Shown: in pieces, positions 9,121-18,549 of the stretch
How the letters are laid out: each line of letters opens with the position of its first letter
Numbering within the stretch: position 1 is the stretch's first letter
Assembly (NCBI RefSeq): GCF_020148105.1
Contig: NZ_JAHLZE010000012.1
Coordinates: 78,629-142,628 of the forward strand
DNA from: Methanobrevibacter sp. TMH8
GTDB lineage: Archaea; Methanobacteriota; Methanobacteria; Methanobacteriales; Methanobacteriaceae
Length of the DNA stretch: 64,000 nucleotides
Direction of reading: 5' to 3'
The notes under the pieces: generated by a model
Databases searched by the model: none
Told to the model about the DNA's origin: nothing
The model's input: the letters and a program-made list of their open reading frames with translations, nothing else
Program-made: the position numbers and the translations under genes

Positions 9121-9372
9121 TTATTCAAATTTTGTAAAATATCCCCTAATGATAATTCTATTACCTTCAGATGTTTCATTATCAATTTTACAATCAAATA
9201 ACATTCTACCATTATTTAATTTAACATCAAATGTTCCAAGATCTTTTATTTTAGATAAATCTTCTTTTTGATTTAACAAAGCTGTAAAAAATTTTCCATC
9301 TACTATAATGTTAGACAAATTATAGTTTTCCATAACATTAATTACCTTTCCATTTCCTACTTCTTCTTTCAT
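9121..9372 (-). CDS. small hypothetical protein
   Basis: I do not recognise this 83-residue protein. It has no membrane segment or cysteine motif; the alternating hydrophobic pattern (LSNIIVDGKFFTALLN, GTFDVKLNNGRMLFDCKID, NRIIIRGYFTKF) predicts a small beta-rich fold. It looks real: the ATG has AAGGG about six bases upstream, the codon use matches its neighbours and the reading frame has no competing frame. It lies alone, pointing away from fucA and convergent with UPF0147. Confidence 0.6.
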   Translation of the reverse strand: MKEEVGNGKVINVMENYNLSNIIVDGKFFTALLNQKEDLSKIKDLGTFDVKLNNGRMLFDCKIDNETSEGNRIIIRGYFTKFE

Positions 9373-9599
9373 AAAATCCCTTCATATTTTCTTTAAAATA
9401 CTTTAAATACCTTAATATATACATACTGTAAATAAAATAATGTATATATATCTGTAAAAAGTATTATTTAATTTTTTCCTAAATAATAAAATTTCTATTA
9501 TATATCTTTTATGAATATTCTAAAATTAGTAAATATTGTTAAAAAATAAAATATCTAAATAAAAATAAAAAAGAAAATAAAAAGAAATAAAAAGAAAAA

Positions 9600-10190
9600 T
9601 TAGAAAGAATTAGATAGATTCAAAGTATGAGATATAAACTGAGTTTTAGCTATATCCTCTACAAACTCAGATAATGAACATGCTTCACTTACATTACTTC
9701 CAGTAGATATAACCCCATGTTTCTTTAATATTAAAACATCTTCATTTTTAAGAACATGAGCAGCTGCATCAGCTAATTCTTGACTTCCTGGTTTTTCATA
9801 ATCAATGTCAGCTAAGTAAGGTGAAGTTATCTTTCCAAATCCTTCAAGTCTTTTTATCCTTTTGTCTGAAAAAGCAAACCCCGTGGCAAAAGGTGAATGA
9901 GTGTGAACAATCCCTCCAATATCATTGTTTGCTTTATAAATAGCTAAATGAAGGTTAATTTCAGATGAAGGTGTTCCTTTTGTTAAGTTATTACCATCTA
10001 TATCTATTAAAACAATATCTTCTTCTTTTATAGATCCAAGAGATCTCATAGTAGGAGTTATAGCTATTATATCCATCCCACTACCTTTAAATCTAGCACT
10101 TACATTTCCAGCCTTACCTGAAACTAATTTTCTGTCAAAAAGATATTTTGAAACTTCTATAACACTTCTAATATTATCATTTTTATTCAT
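9600..10190 (-). CDS. fucA: class II aldolase, L-fuculose-1-phosphate aldolase type
   Basis: This zinc aldolase is 196 residues long. Key features are GNVSAR (28-33), SSE with the catalytic Glu77, the zinc ligands His96 and His98 in HTHSPFA and His158 in KKHGV. In methanogens the family member cleaves fuculose-1-phosphate, and has been proposed to supply lactaldehyde for the lactate moiety of coenzyme F420; that role here is inference. The ATG is preceded by AGGTG. It follows the PolD small-subunit gene by 57 nt on the same strand and is likely co-transcribed with it. Confidence 0.87.
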   Translation of the reverse strand: MNKNDNIRSVIEVSKYLFDRKLVSGKAGNVSARFKGSGMDIIAITPTMRSLGSIKEEDIVLIDIDGNNLTKGTPSSEINLHLAIYKANNDIGGIVHTHSPFATGFAFSDKRIKRLEGFGKITSPYLADIDYEKPGSQELADAAAHVLKNEDVLILKKHGVISTGSNVSEACSLSEFVEDIAKTQFISHTLNLSNSF

Positions 10191-10247
10191 AATTACACCT
10201 TTAGATAATAAATAGTGAGCTAAAATTGTATTAATATTTTAATCAGC

Positions 10248-12068
10248 TCAGATAAATTTTAATTGTTTATAAACACCTCTATGAAGAACTGGAACTTCTG
10301 CACAAGTTGGAAGAATATTATGAACTTTTTGAAACTCTGTTTGTGTCTGAAAAGTTCCAGAATTAATCATGTGAACTCCTTTATAATTTTTATAAGTATT
10401 GATATGAACATGACCTGTATGGAAAATATCTGGAATGTTATCAATGACAAGATGATCTTCTAGCTCTGAAGCAAGAGGAGTTCTTTCTCCATAAATTGGT
10501 GCAAGATGACGTTTATTTAATAATTCTTCCATAATTAAATCATTCCTTTCATGTGAAAAACCTTTTACAGTAATAGCTATATCATCAAAACCACGTCCAT
10601 GGTAAATTAAAGTATTCCATCCATCAAGACTTACGATAGAAGGATTACTTACAAATTCAACATTATTAAGTTCATAAAGAGATTTTGCATATTTTTCAGG
10701 TATCGCTGGTTGTGGTTCAGCTACTCTTGATGCATCGTGGTTTCCAGGTGAAATAATAATCTTAATATCACTTCTAATATTTCCAAGAAGACGTGCTGCT
10801 TCGTCATATTGTTCTGTAATATCTTTAATAGCTAATTCCTTATCTTGGTTTGGATAAACACCTATTCCATCAACTATATCTCCACCAACAATCATATACT
10901 TAATATCATTTCCGATTTCTCTCTGTTCTTCAGTTCCATAATCTCCATTTAACCAGTCTGTAAATCTTACAAAAGCATCTTCAAGAAATGTTAAGCTACC
11001 AATATGAACATCAGAAGTAAATACAGCTGAAAAATCCATTGATTTTTGAGCTATTCTTGGAACACCTGGTTGAATGATTTGAGTAGCAATAGCTAAATCT
11101 CCTTTCCTTTCAGCAATTAAACCAATAATTTCATCTTTAACAAGTTTTTCTGACTGTCTAAATAATTCATGATTATCTTTATGGAAGAGAACACTTATTT
11201 CATCTGTATCATCTTCAAATACAATAATTCTATGTCCATTTTTTGTGGTTCTAATCTCTCTAACCATTAAAATTAGGTTTAAATCTGTTGCTTTTTCTTC
11301 AAGATCATTTATTTTTTGATATGCTTTAAGTTCTGGTCTTCGAGAGAGAATATTTGACAATTTATCATATCTATTTTTGAAATATGTAATTAAATTCCCA
11401 ATTTCCCCACTAGTATAAGATTTTTTACTAGTATCTTGAAGTATCTCAAAATCATAGTCTATTGTAGATTCTTTAGAATTTCTTTTACATTTAGAAGCTT
11501 CAAATTTCTTAACTTCGATTTCAGTTGGAATATCTTGAGGATTATAATCATCAATATTTTTAACAGTCCCATCAGTAACTTTATCAATTTTATCTATTTC
11601 ACCCATTTCACCCAGTTCATCAATAGAATTATGATTAGAATCAGTAAAATCAGTAGAAATAGTAGAAATAGTATCAACAATAGAAGAATTAGGACCTGAA
11701 GAACAAATAGGTTTTTTAATATTGTTCACTTTATAACTATCATTATCAATTTCGTTTTCTCCAATAGTATTTTCATCAACATTATTATCCTGTTTTTCAT
11801 TATGAATAAGAGTTTTTTGAGATTTAGAAATTGAATTTTCACCACCATCATGTGATGGAAGATCTAAGCCTAAGGTTTTTATAAATTCTTCAACTATTAC
11901 AGCATCTAAAGAAATTAAATCATTTTTAGAAAATTCTTGACTCTTTAATCTAACAATGAGTGATGATGAAAAGTCTAAAGGATCTTCTAATCCATTGATT
12001 AAATCATAAGCTTTTGGAGATAAATTAATATCTTTTTTGGCAAATTTAAAAAGAACTTCTGTTGTCAT
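10248..12068 (-). CDS. polB: DNA polymerase D small subunit (DP1, 3'-5' exonuclease)
   Basis: DP1 is the proofreading Mre11-like subunit of the archaeal replicase PolD; the large subunit DP2 is not in the window. The 606 residues comprise an N-terminal helical domain (1-70), a long low-complexity Asn/Asp/Ser linker (about 75-205), an OB-fold (about 260-340) and a calcineurin-like phosphoesterase domain. Metal-site motifs are DVHIG (353-357), GGDIVD (395-400), GNHD (442-445), YHG (His490) and GHVH (552-555), all intact. The linker makes it longer than many homologues. ATG start at 12068. fucA follows in the same operon. Confidence 0.94.
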   Translation of the reverse strand: MTTEVLFKFAKKDINLSPKAYDLINGLEDPLDFSSSLIVRLKSQEFSKNDLISLDAVIVEEFIKTLGLDLPSHDGGENSISKSQKTLIHNEKQDNNVDENTIGENEIDNDSYKVNNIKKPICSSGPNSSIVDTISTISTDFTDSNHNSIDELGEMGEIDKIDKVTDGTVKNIDDYNPQDIPTEIEVKKFEASKCKRNSKESTIDYDFEILQDTSKKSYTSGEIGNLITYFKNRYDKLSNILSRRPELKAYQKINDLEEKATDLNLILMVREIRTTKNGHRIIVFEDDTDEISVLFHKDNHELFRQSEKLVKDEIIGLIAERKGDLAIATQIIQPGVPRIAQKSMDFSAVFTSDVHIGSLTFLEDAFVRFTDWLNGDYGTEEQREIGNDIKYMIVGGDIVDGIGVYPNQDKELAIKDITEQYDEAARLLGNIRSDIKIIISPGNHDASRVAEPQPAIPEKYAKSLYELNNVEFVSNPSIVSLDGWNTLIYHGRGFDDIAITVKGFSHERNDLIMEELLNKRHLAPIYGERTPLASELEDHLVIDNIPDIFHTGHVHINTYKNYKGVHMINSGTFQTQTEFQKVHNILPTCAEVPVLHRGVYKQLKFI

Positions 12069-12743
12069 TTATATCTATCTTAAATAATTTTATTTTAAAT
12101 CTTATTTGATGTGATTAATATATAATGTATTAAAATATATAATGTATTAAAGTAATTAATAAATTAATAAATTTAACATATCATCTTATTTAATATATTT
12201 ATTTATTCTGTTTAATGTATTTATCGTGTTAATGTATTTATTCTATTTATTTATCACTATCATTGTATTATTTTTTATTCAATTTTTGTTTATTATATTT
12301 ATTATAATTAATTCTCTATCTTTATATTTTTAACTAATATTAAAAATAATAACTACAATATCAATAATTTATTATTAATAATTAACAAATCAACAATGAT
12401 TATAATAACAGTTAGTTTTATTATAATGAATAAACATATTTAATATATTATATTTAATTAAGATTAAACTATAGAAAAATAAATGAAAATAAATATTTTA
12501 TATTTTTTATTTATAAAATAAATTAATATTAAAGATATAAAAGATATTAAAGATATTAAATACTATTATAAAGTATTATAAACTATTAAATTATTATTAA
12601 TTAAGATTATTAAATTTAATAATTAAATTTATTAAGAATTAGCATTATTTGTTGATTTGAATTATCATACAACTATAATTAAAAAATTGATTAACATGAT
12701 TATTTAAAAATCCTATTTATTAATTGAATTATTAGGTGATTAC
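12069..12743. other. gene-free AT-rich divergent spacer
   Basis: About 675 bases separate polB from the rightward membrane-anchored protein. It contains only simple A/T runs and short tandem units such as AAAGATATT (12530-12560) and TATTATAAA. I see no ORF with a ribosome binding site and no convincing RNA structure. Confidence 0.5.
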
Positions 12744-13325
12744 ATGCCAAGGGCACTTAAAATTATACTTATCATATTGCTTTTTATAGGATTCTTTGAA
12801 GCAGGGCTTCTAAGTTCCTATACAATCATAACTTCAGAAGCACCAGATGTAAAAGGGCTTATCGATTTACAAATTAGTACAATAGCTGATTTTTTCAGTT
12901 CTGAAAATATTAACAGTGTATTGATTAAGGATCCTCAAAAGATAAATATAACAAATGAAGATGATGTTGCAACTAACTTATCGGCTCTTGCAAAAGTAGA
13001 TGGAATAGATATCAACACTATGAATGTAACTACATACTCAGATACAGAAAATGGTGAAATCGATGTCAATATAACAGCTTTAGGATTTTCTTCACCTAAT
13101 ACAACATCAGGACAAATAGTTTTGTCAGGAACTCCTGATTATCTTATAACAGCTACGGCAAAAGCTAATGTAACTAGTAGTGGGATTATAATTGATTTAA
13201 GCACTATTAGAATATTATCAATACTTAAACTCTTTGGTGGAACCAACAACTCCACTATTAATGGATCTACTGTTAATGCAGGGTCAAGCAACAGTAATAG
13301 TAATGGAACTATCACGATTGGATAA
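12744..13325 (+). CDS. membrane-anchored extracytoplasmic protein of unknown function
   Basis: The 193-residue protein has an N-terminal hydrophobic segment at about residues 5-27 (IILIILLFIGFFEAGLLSSY), probably an uncleaved anchor or signal, and an otherwise exported body rich in Asn, Ser, Thr and Ile with several N-glycosylation sequons (NIT, NVT, NTT, NST). The C-terminus is a low-complexity Ser/Asn/Gly tail. No catalytic motif is visible. The ATG follows AGGTGAT, the preferred ribosome binding site here. It precedes cbiH by 114 nt on the same strand but shares no obvious function with it. Likely a Methanobacteriales-specific surface protein. Confidence 0.65.
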   Translation: MPRALKIILIILLFIGFFEAGLLSSYTIITSEAPDVKGLIDLQISTIADFFSSENINSVLIKDPQKINITNEDDVATNLSALAKVDGIDINTMNVTTYSDTENGEIDVNITALGFSSPNTTSGQIVLSGTPDYLITATAKANVTSSGIIIDLSTIRILSILKLFGGTNNSTINGSTVNAGSSNSNSNGTITIG

Positions 13326-13439
13326 TCACAATATCAATAATTAAACTATTAAATAAGTTAAACTATTAAATAAATTAGACTATTAAATAAACTTCAACTG
13401 ACTAACTAATACATATTGCAGCAAATTAAAGGTGACTTG

Positions 13440-14558
13440 ATGATTAATATAATTGGAATTGGGCCAAGAAGAAGAGAAATAACTGTTTCAGCTCTTGATG
13501 CCTTAGAAGAGTCTGATGTTATTATTGGATATAAAAAATATATTGACTCTATTTATGATCTAATTGAAGATAAGGAAATCATCAAGAAAGGAATGGGAGA
13601 TGAAATTGCAAGAGGGGAACTTGCAATAAAAAAAAGTTTAGAAGGTAAAACTGTAGCTTTAGTAAGCTCTGGAGACCCTGGTGTTTATGGAATGGCTAAC
13701 TTGATTTTTCAACTCATTGGAAAATATGAGGGATTTGATCCCAAAAATGATATTAAAGTTTTTCCAGGTGTTTCAGCTGTAAATTTTGCTTCTTCACTTC
13801 TTGGGGCACCACTTCATGACTTTGCAGTTATTAGTTTAAGTGATATATTAACTCCACTTTCAGAAATTGAAAAAAAAATAGAATTTGCTTCTAAAGCTGA
13901 TTTTATTATGGCTATTTACAACCCAATTAGTAAATCTAGAAAAAAGCCTTTTAGAAGATTTAAAGAAATATTAATGGAAACAAAACCACTAGAAACTTTA
14001 ATTGGAATTGTTGATAGTAGTGAAAGTGGATATAATAATGATTCTAATGAATCTGTAAAAACAAAGATAGTAACTCTTGAAAATCTAAATGAAGATGATA
14101 TTAATATGTCAACAATATTAATTGTTGGAAACTCCTTAACTTATCTTCAAGATGGTTATATGATTACACCAAGAGGTTATGTTGTTAAATCAGATATTCA
14201 TCCTCTTTCTAGAGAATTTTACGAGAAATATTTAGCTGGAGAATCAGTATCTGGCCCAAATACAGACTGTGATTATTATCCATGCCACGAATGTAAAAAC
14301 GGCCCACAATACTGTGATTTGTGTTATTGTCCTTTCTATCCATGCGGAGATGGGTCTACAGGTGGAAAATGGATAAAAGGAAAAGGTGTTTGGAGCTGTG
14401 AAGACTGTGAATGGATTCACCAAAAAGATACTGTAGAATGTGTAAAAAAAGGTCTAAAAAACATTTTAAAAGAAGTTGATGATCTAAAATCTAAGAAAAA
14501 AGAATTACTTAAACTAAGAAAACATTGTATCTTAGAAACTAGAAAAAAAGATAATTAA
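13440..14558 (+). CDS. cbiH: cobalt-precorrin-3B C17-methyltransferase with Cys-rich C-terminal domain
   Basis: CbiH methylates C17 and contracts the corrin ring in anaerobic cobalamin synthesis. The SAM-dependent tetrapyrrole methylase domain covers residues 1-250, starting with the GIGPRRREIT segment and including SSGDPGVYGM (76-85). Residues 277-334 form an added domain with ten cysteines (C277, C282, C285, C292, C295, C297, C302, C320, C323, C334), matching the small Cys-rich domain seen in some archaeal corrinoid proteins; it probably binds zinc or an Fe-S cluster. The C-terminus is a charged helix. The start is ATG 13440, preceded by AGGTGA; an in-frame TTG 24 nt earlier is less likely. 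372 residues. Confidence 0.9.
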   Translation: MINIIGIGPRRREITVSALDALEESDVIIGYKKYIDSIYDLIEDKEIIKKGMGDEIARGELAIKKSLEGKTVALVSSGDPGVYGMANLIFQLIGKYEGFDPKNDIKVFPGVSAVNFASSLLGAPLHDFAVISLSDILTPLSEIEKKIEFASKADFIMAIYNPISKSRKKPFRRFKEILMETKPLETLIGIVDSSESGYNNDSNESVKTKIVTLENLNEDDINMSTILIVGNSLTYLQDGYMITPRGYVVKSDIHPLSREFYEKYLAGESVSGPNTDCDYYPCHECKNGPQYCDLCYCPFYPCGDGSTGGKWIKGKGVWSCEDCEWIHQKDTVECVKKGLKNILKEVDDLKSKKKELLKLRKHCILETRKKDN

Positions 14559-15020
14559 AATTTAGCAAATTAATATATAATAAAAATAATATTTAATAAA
14601 TTAATATCTTGTAAATTGATATATAATAGAATATTATCTAATAAATTAATATATAATAAATTTATATCTAATAAATTGATATGTAAATTATTATCTAATA
14701 ATTAATTATTATCTACAAGAATTCATTGATATTTTAATAGGTATTTTTATACAAAATATAGTTTTGTTATAGATTCTATAGAATTTTAATAAAATTTAAT
14801 AAAATAAATAAAAATTAATATAAATATAATATAAATGTAATTTCAAAATTATTAAATATTTTTAATTAAGATAAAATTGAAAATTCTTAATTAAGATAAA
14901 AATAAATAATAACATGATTAAAATAATTAAAAAATTTTAAAATAAACAAATAATTTAATAATGAAATAAATCTTAAGAATATAATTCTAAAATAATAATA
15001 TAATCAAGAAGGGTAAACAA
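14559..15020. repeat. AT-rich spacer with imperfect tandem repeats
   Basis: From about 14565 to 14710 an imperfect unit resembling AATAAATTAATATATAATA recurs five or six times with variable spacing. The remainder is A/T-rich without an ORF. A ribosome binding site AAGGG for the next gene occurs at the right end. Confidence 0.5.
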
Positions 15021-15644
15021 ATGCCAAGCATAAAAGATATTTTAATAGAGATGAAAAATCTATCAGAATTAATGGTAGATTTAGCCTACTCAGCTGTTCT
15101 TTTCAATAGTAAAGATGCAGCAAAAGAGGTTTTGAAGCTTGAAAACAAGGTAAATAGCTCAAATTATGAAATTAAAAAGCAATCTCTTGTAGCTGCAAGA
15201 TCTGTTGAAGATGCAGAAAAATTGACAGCTCTTCTTGAAATAGCTGAAGCAGCTGAAAGTATAGCTAATGCAGCTAAAGATTTAGCAGATATTGTTATTA
15301 AAGGTATTAAACCACATCCAGTATTCAAAATGGTTATGGAAGAAGCAGAAGAATTGATTGTAAGTGTTAGTGTCCAGAATGATTCTGAATTATGTGATAA
15401 ATCTCTTGGTGAATTAGTATTAGCTAATAGAACAGGAATGATTGTAATAGCTATAAGAAGAGATGAAAATTGGATTTACGGTCCTGATAAAAATACTGTA
15501 ATTAGAGCTGATGACACTTTAATAGCTAAAGGAACTGAAGTTGGTTCAGAACTCCTTAAAAAATTAGCTAATAATGAAATAGACGTTGATGATATAGTTG
15601 ATATAGTAGATGAAGAAAGTTTATCTCAAATTGATGATAGTTAA
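15021..15644 (+). CDS. PhoU-like/TrkA_C (RCK-C) regulatory protein
   Basis: This 207-residue soluble protein has an N-terminal PhoU-like helical bundle (about 1-95, with [20 protein letters not shown]) and a C-terminal TrkA_C domain (about 110-190, with [19 protein letters not shown] and [12 protein letters not shown]). TrkA_C domains bind ligands such as nucleotides and gate ion transport. The next gene encodes an MgtE-like cation permease, an arrangement I recall from other methanogens, so it probably senses and controls that transporter. No membrane segments or catalytic residues are seen. The ATG follows AAGGG. Family assignment confident; ligand unknown. Confidence 0.85.
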   Translation: MPSIKDILIEMKNLSELMVDLAYSAVLFNSKDAAKEVLKLENKVNSSNYEIKKQSLVAARSVEDAEKLTALLEIAEAAESIANAAKDLADIVIKGIKPHPVFKMVMEEAEELIVSVSVQNDSELCDKSLGELVLANRTGMIVIAIRRDENWIYGPDKNTVIRADDTLIAKGTEVGSELLKKLANNEIDVDDIVDIVDEESLSQIDDS

Positions 15645-15843
15645 ATAATATTTTTAATAAATAATAAAATCTAGTTTATTAAAATAAGAATAAATAAGAA
15701 TAAATAAAAATTGAATAAAAAAAATAAAGAATAAGCTAAAAAAAATAAATTATATCAATAAATAATAAACTAGAATAAATAAAATTAAAAAAATATACTA
15801 AAATATATAAAATGAGTTGATAAAATGTTCGTGGGTGATAAAT

Positions 15844-17196
15844 GTGAAGAAAACAAACTTTCTAATGAAGATGATTCGGCGCATAGCATCCATATTAGTG
15901 TCTTTTATAATCAACTCAGTGATATTTGTCTATAAAAAGATAAATTACTTATTTTCAATTCCTTATGTGATTGGACATAGATTCAAGTCTTTTTTTAAAG
16001 AAACTAATTCAATAATTAGAGAATCTTTATTAGCTCTTTTAATATGTGCTATAGGAGATTTATGTGCAGGTATTTTCCTTGGAAAAATGAGTTTCTATTT
16101 AACAGCTTTTCCAGGATTAATGGTTATTATTCCTGGAGCTATAGGAATGAGAGGAAATATTTTCGGGGCTCTTGGTTCACGTCTTTCAACAAACCTTCAC
16201 ATTGGTTTATTATCTCCAGAATTTAAACGCTCTAAAATATTATCAGAAAATATTCTATCTTCTTTGATTCTAACACTATTATTGTCAATATTTTTAGCTT
16301 TTATATCTAAAGGAATATGTATTATTTTTGGATTTGAAAGTATAAGCTTAGTTGATTTTACTTTAATTTCAATAATTGGTGGAATAATTTCAAGTTTAAT
16401 AATGCTACCTTTAACTATGTTAGTTTCACTCAAAAGTTTTGAACATGGATGGGATCCTGATAATATATCAACTCCAATAATAGCTGCATTTGGAGATTTA
16501 TTTACATTACCAGCAATTATAACATCTGCAATAATAGTTTCACTCTTATCATATCCAATACTCAAATATATTTTATTTGTGATATTGATAGCAATAGCTT
16601 TATTAGGATTTTATTACGGAATAAAATCTAAAGGAGAGATGAAAAAGATTATTAAACAAAATACACCAGTTCTTATTCTTTGCTCTTTCTTAGGAGCCAC
16701 AGCTGGTGGATTTTTAAATAATTCAATAGAATCACTTCTAAAGAATCCAAGTCTTCTAACTTTAGTGCCACTATTTTCTGGTGAAAGTGGAAACCTTGTA
16801 AGTATTTTAGGTGCAAGACTTTCATCTGCACTTCATTCTGGTTTAATAAATCCTGTTTTACATCCAGAAAAAGCTACAATTAGAAATTTTTCAATAATTG
16901 CCTTTTTAGCTATAATAATCTTCCCAATAATTGGATTTTTAGCTGAATTATCTTCAAAAATGCTTAATATCCAAGGTTTAAATTTTGCTACTGTAATGGG
17001 AATTAGCACAATATCTGGAATGATTTTAATAGGTATAATGTTATTAGTAGTCTTCTTTATCTCAATTATATCATATAATAAAGGACTAGACCCAGATAAT
17101 ATTGTAATCCCAATATCTACAAGTACTACAGACGCTTTATCTTCATTAATATTGGTTTCTGTGGCTATTTTAGTTCTAAATTTCTTAGTTGTTTAA
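15844..17196 (+). CDS. MgtE-like divalent cation transporter, two-repeat membrane domain only
   Basis: The 450-residue membrane protein has about ten transmembrane segments in two homologous halves. Each half has a motif like PGAIGMRGNIFGALGSRLST (first) or SGESGNLVSILGARLSSALH (second), and a DPDN motif (GWDPDNISTPI, GLDPDNIVIPI) that likely lines the ion path. It lacks the cytosolic N and CBS domains of bacterial MgtE. The chosen start is GTG 15844, four bases after GGTGAT; a TTG 27 nt earlier extends the frame but has no ribosome binding site. It follows the PhoU/TrkA_C gene, its probable regulator, by 199 nt. Mg2+ as substrate is inferred from the family. Confidence 0.85.
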   Translation: MKKTNFLMKMIRRIASILVSFIINSVIFVYKKINYLFSIPYVIGHRFKSFFKETNSIIRESLLALLICAIGDLCAGIFLGKMSFYLTAFPGLMVIIPGAIGMRGNIFGALGSRLSTNLHIGLLSPEFKRSKILSENILSSLILTLLLSIFLAFISKGICIIFGFESISLVDFTLISIIGGIISSLIMLPLTMLVSLKSFEHGWDPDNISTPIIAAFGDLFTLPAIITSAIIVSLLSYPILKYILFVILIAIALLGFYYGIKSKGEMKKIIKQNTPVLILCSFLGATAGGFLNNSIESLLKNPSLLTLVPLFSGESGNLVSILGARLSSALHSGLINPVLHPEKATIRNFSIIAFLAIIIFPIIGFLAELSSKMLNIQGLNFATVMGISTISGMILIGIMLLVVFFISIISYNKGLDPDNIVIPISTSTTDALSSLILVSVAILVLNFLVV

Positions 17197-17358
17197 TAAT
17201 ACATACCTATACTTATTATACATCTATATTTATAGTTCTTCAATTAGCTTCAATCAATATTATTTAATATTTTATATATAATAATTAATTTAATATTTTA
17301 ATATAATAATTATTTATAATAAGCTTATTTTTCCAAAATTAATATTTCAAACCAAAAA

Positions 17359-17434
17359 CAATATTACTAAATCACGGCAATATTACTGAAAAAGGACAAT
17401 ATTGCTGATTAGGAACAATATAACAATTTTAGTT
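17359..17434 (+). repeat. four 19-bp iterons upstream of the pilin-like gene pair
   Basis: CAATATTACT, CAATATTACT, CAATATTGCT and CAATATAACA begin at 17359, 17378, 17397 and 17416, exactly 19 bp apart. The first three units keep further similarity after the core (A-A then GG). The array ends only a few bases before the TATA box at about 17443-17452, so it sits where an archaeal activator or repressor would bind in several copies. Confidence 0.65.
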
Positions 17435-17442
17435 GAATAAAG

Positions 17443-17452
17443 TATATATATA
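17443..17452 (+). promoter_or_regulatory. TATA box giving a probable leaderless mRNA
   Basis: TATATATATA lies about 25 bp before the ATG at 17473. Transcription would begin at or within a few bases of the start codon, and no Shine-Dalgarno sequence is present, so the mRNA is likely leaderless. Confidence 0.55.
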
Positions 17453-17472
17453 ATCTTTTACACACTATTTTT

Positions 17473-18492
17473 ATGAAATCAGTGAAATTTAGCAGTTGTT
17501 GTAATACCCCCAATCTTGATAATAGTAAATATATTGAAACTATCTTTAATTCTAAAGATGGAAATATTTTTACTAGTTTATCTACCCTATTTGTTTTCTC
17601 ATTCGTTTTAATAGCTATACTGCTTTTAAATTTCACGATTTCATCTAATAATATAAATATCGATTCTACAAGTTCAAATAACTTTAATTATATAATTGAA
17701 GATTATAATAGGAATATACCAATAAACACTAGAGAAATTACTGAGAATTTATCAAATGAAGTAATAAAAAATCATGACCCTCCTCATAATTCAAGAAATA
17801 TTATTAAAGATAAATTACAAGCAAAATTAAACAATATAAACAATAAATATCTTAAAAATAATGGAATTATAATTGAAAGTGAAGTTTTAAGTATATATAA
17901 TGGAGAAAACCCTTATAACATCAATGTTAAAACTCTTGTTACAGGAAAAAAAGGAAAAATGGAATATAATAAGATTGTTGAAAGTGTAGTTTCTATTGAA
18001 GGACTTAAAGATCCACTTCCATTTCTAATGTGCAAAGATCATCCTACATTAATTGAAAATGGTACTAAAATTACCTATAATGATGCACTTAGCTATTACC
18101 TAGCTAATAACAACCTTTTAAATCCAGATGCTTATGAAAATGCTACGGCCTCGCTAATTATAAAAAAATGTCCTTATGACCCCTATGAACATCATGGTGC
18201 AGGCCAATGTATGAAAAATTGTATTGATAATGGATATTTTCATGAAAGTGCAGATGGTAGCTGTTATCTATGTAGACTAGAAGGTAGGAGCACTTGTCCT
18301 CATTATGGCCTTGAAACATTTATTTCTCCGCATAAAGTCACAAATCTCACATATAGATCCATTAGTGGTTCAGATCATGTTATTTACTATGATCATTATC
18401 CTGGAGATCCTATTCAGATTTATCAAGAAAATGGAGTCTATGAAATATTAATACTTGATGAATCTCATGGAGCTAAATATGGAATGGTTTGA
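17473..18492 (+). CDS. pilin-like membrane-anchored surface protein with Cys-rich segment
   Basis: I do not recognise a named family. The 339-residue protein has a hydrophilic N-terminus of about 34 residues, one hydrophobic helix (about 35-58, SLSTLFVFSFVLIAILLLNF) and a large extracytoplasmic domain. This is the layout of archaeal type IV pilin-like or pseudopilin proteins, although a canonical prepilin-peptidase site is not obvious. Between about residues 235 and 280 there are seven cysteines (CPYD, QCMKNC, CYLC, CPHY), suggesting disulfides or metal binding. It is followed 57 nt later by a second protein of similar plan, and preceded by the iteron array. Confidence 0.6.
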   Translation: MKSVKFSSCCNTPNLDNSKYIETIFNSKDGNIFTSLSTLFVFSFVLIAILLLNFTISSNNINIDSTSSNNFNYIIEDYNRNIPINTREITENLSNEVIKNHDPPHNSRNIIKDKLQAKLNNINNKYLKNNGIIIESEVLSIYNGENPYNINVKTLVTGKKGKMEYNKIVESVVSIEGLKDPLPFLMCKDHPTLIENGTKITYNDALSYYLANNNLLNPDAYENATASLIIKKCPYDPYEHHGAGQCMKNCIDNGYFHESADGSCYLCRLEGRSTCPHYGLETFISPHKVTNLTYRSISGSDHVIYYDHYPGDPIQIYQENGVYEILILDESHGAKYGMV

Positions 18493-18549
18493 TTTAATAA
18501 TATTAAATTAGGATGTATATTTTAAAATATATGTCAAAAATATGATAAT

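Noticed and set aside
17359..17434. CRISPR-like array
   Set aside because: The repeat core is only 10 bp with 9-bp gaps that are partly similar, there is no leader or cas gene, and the array ends at a promoter.
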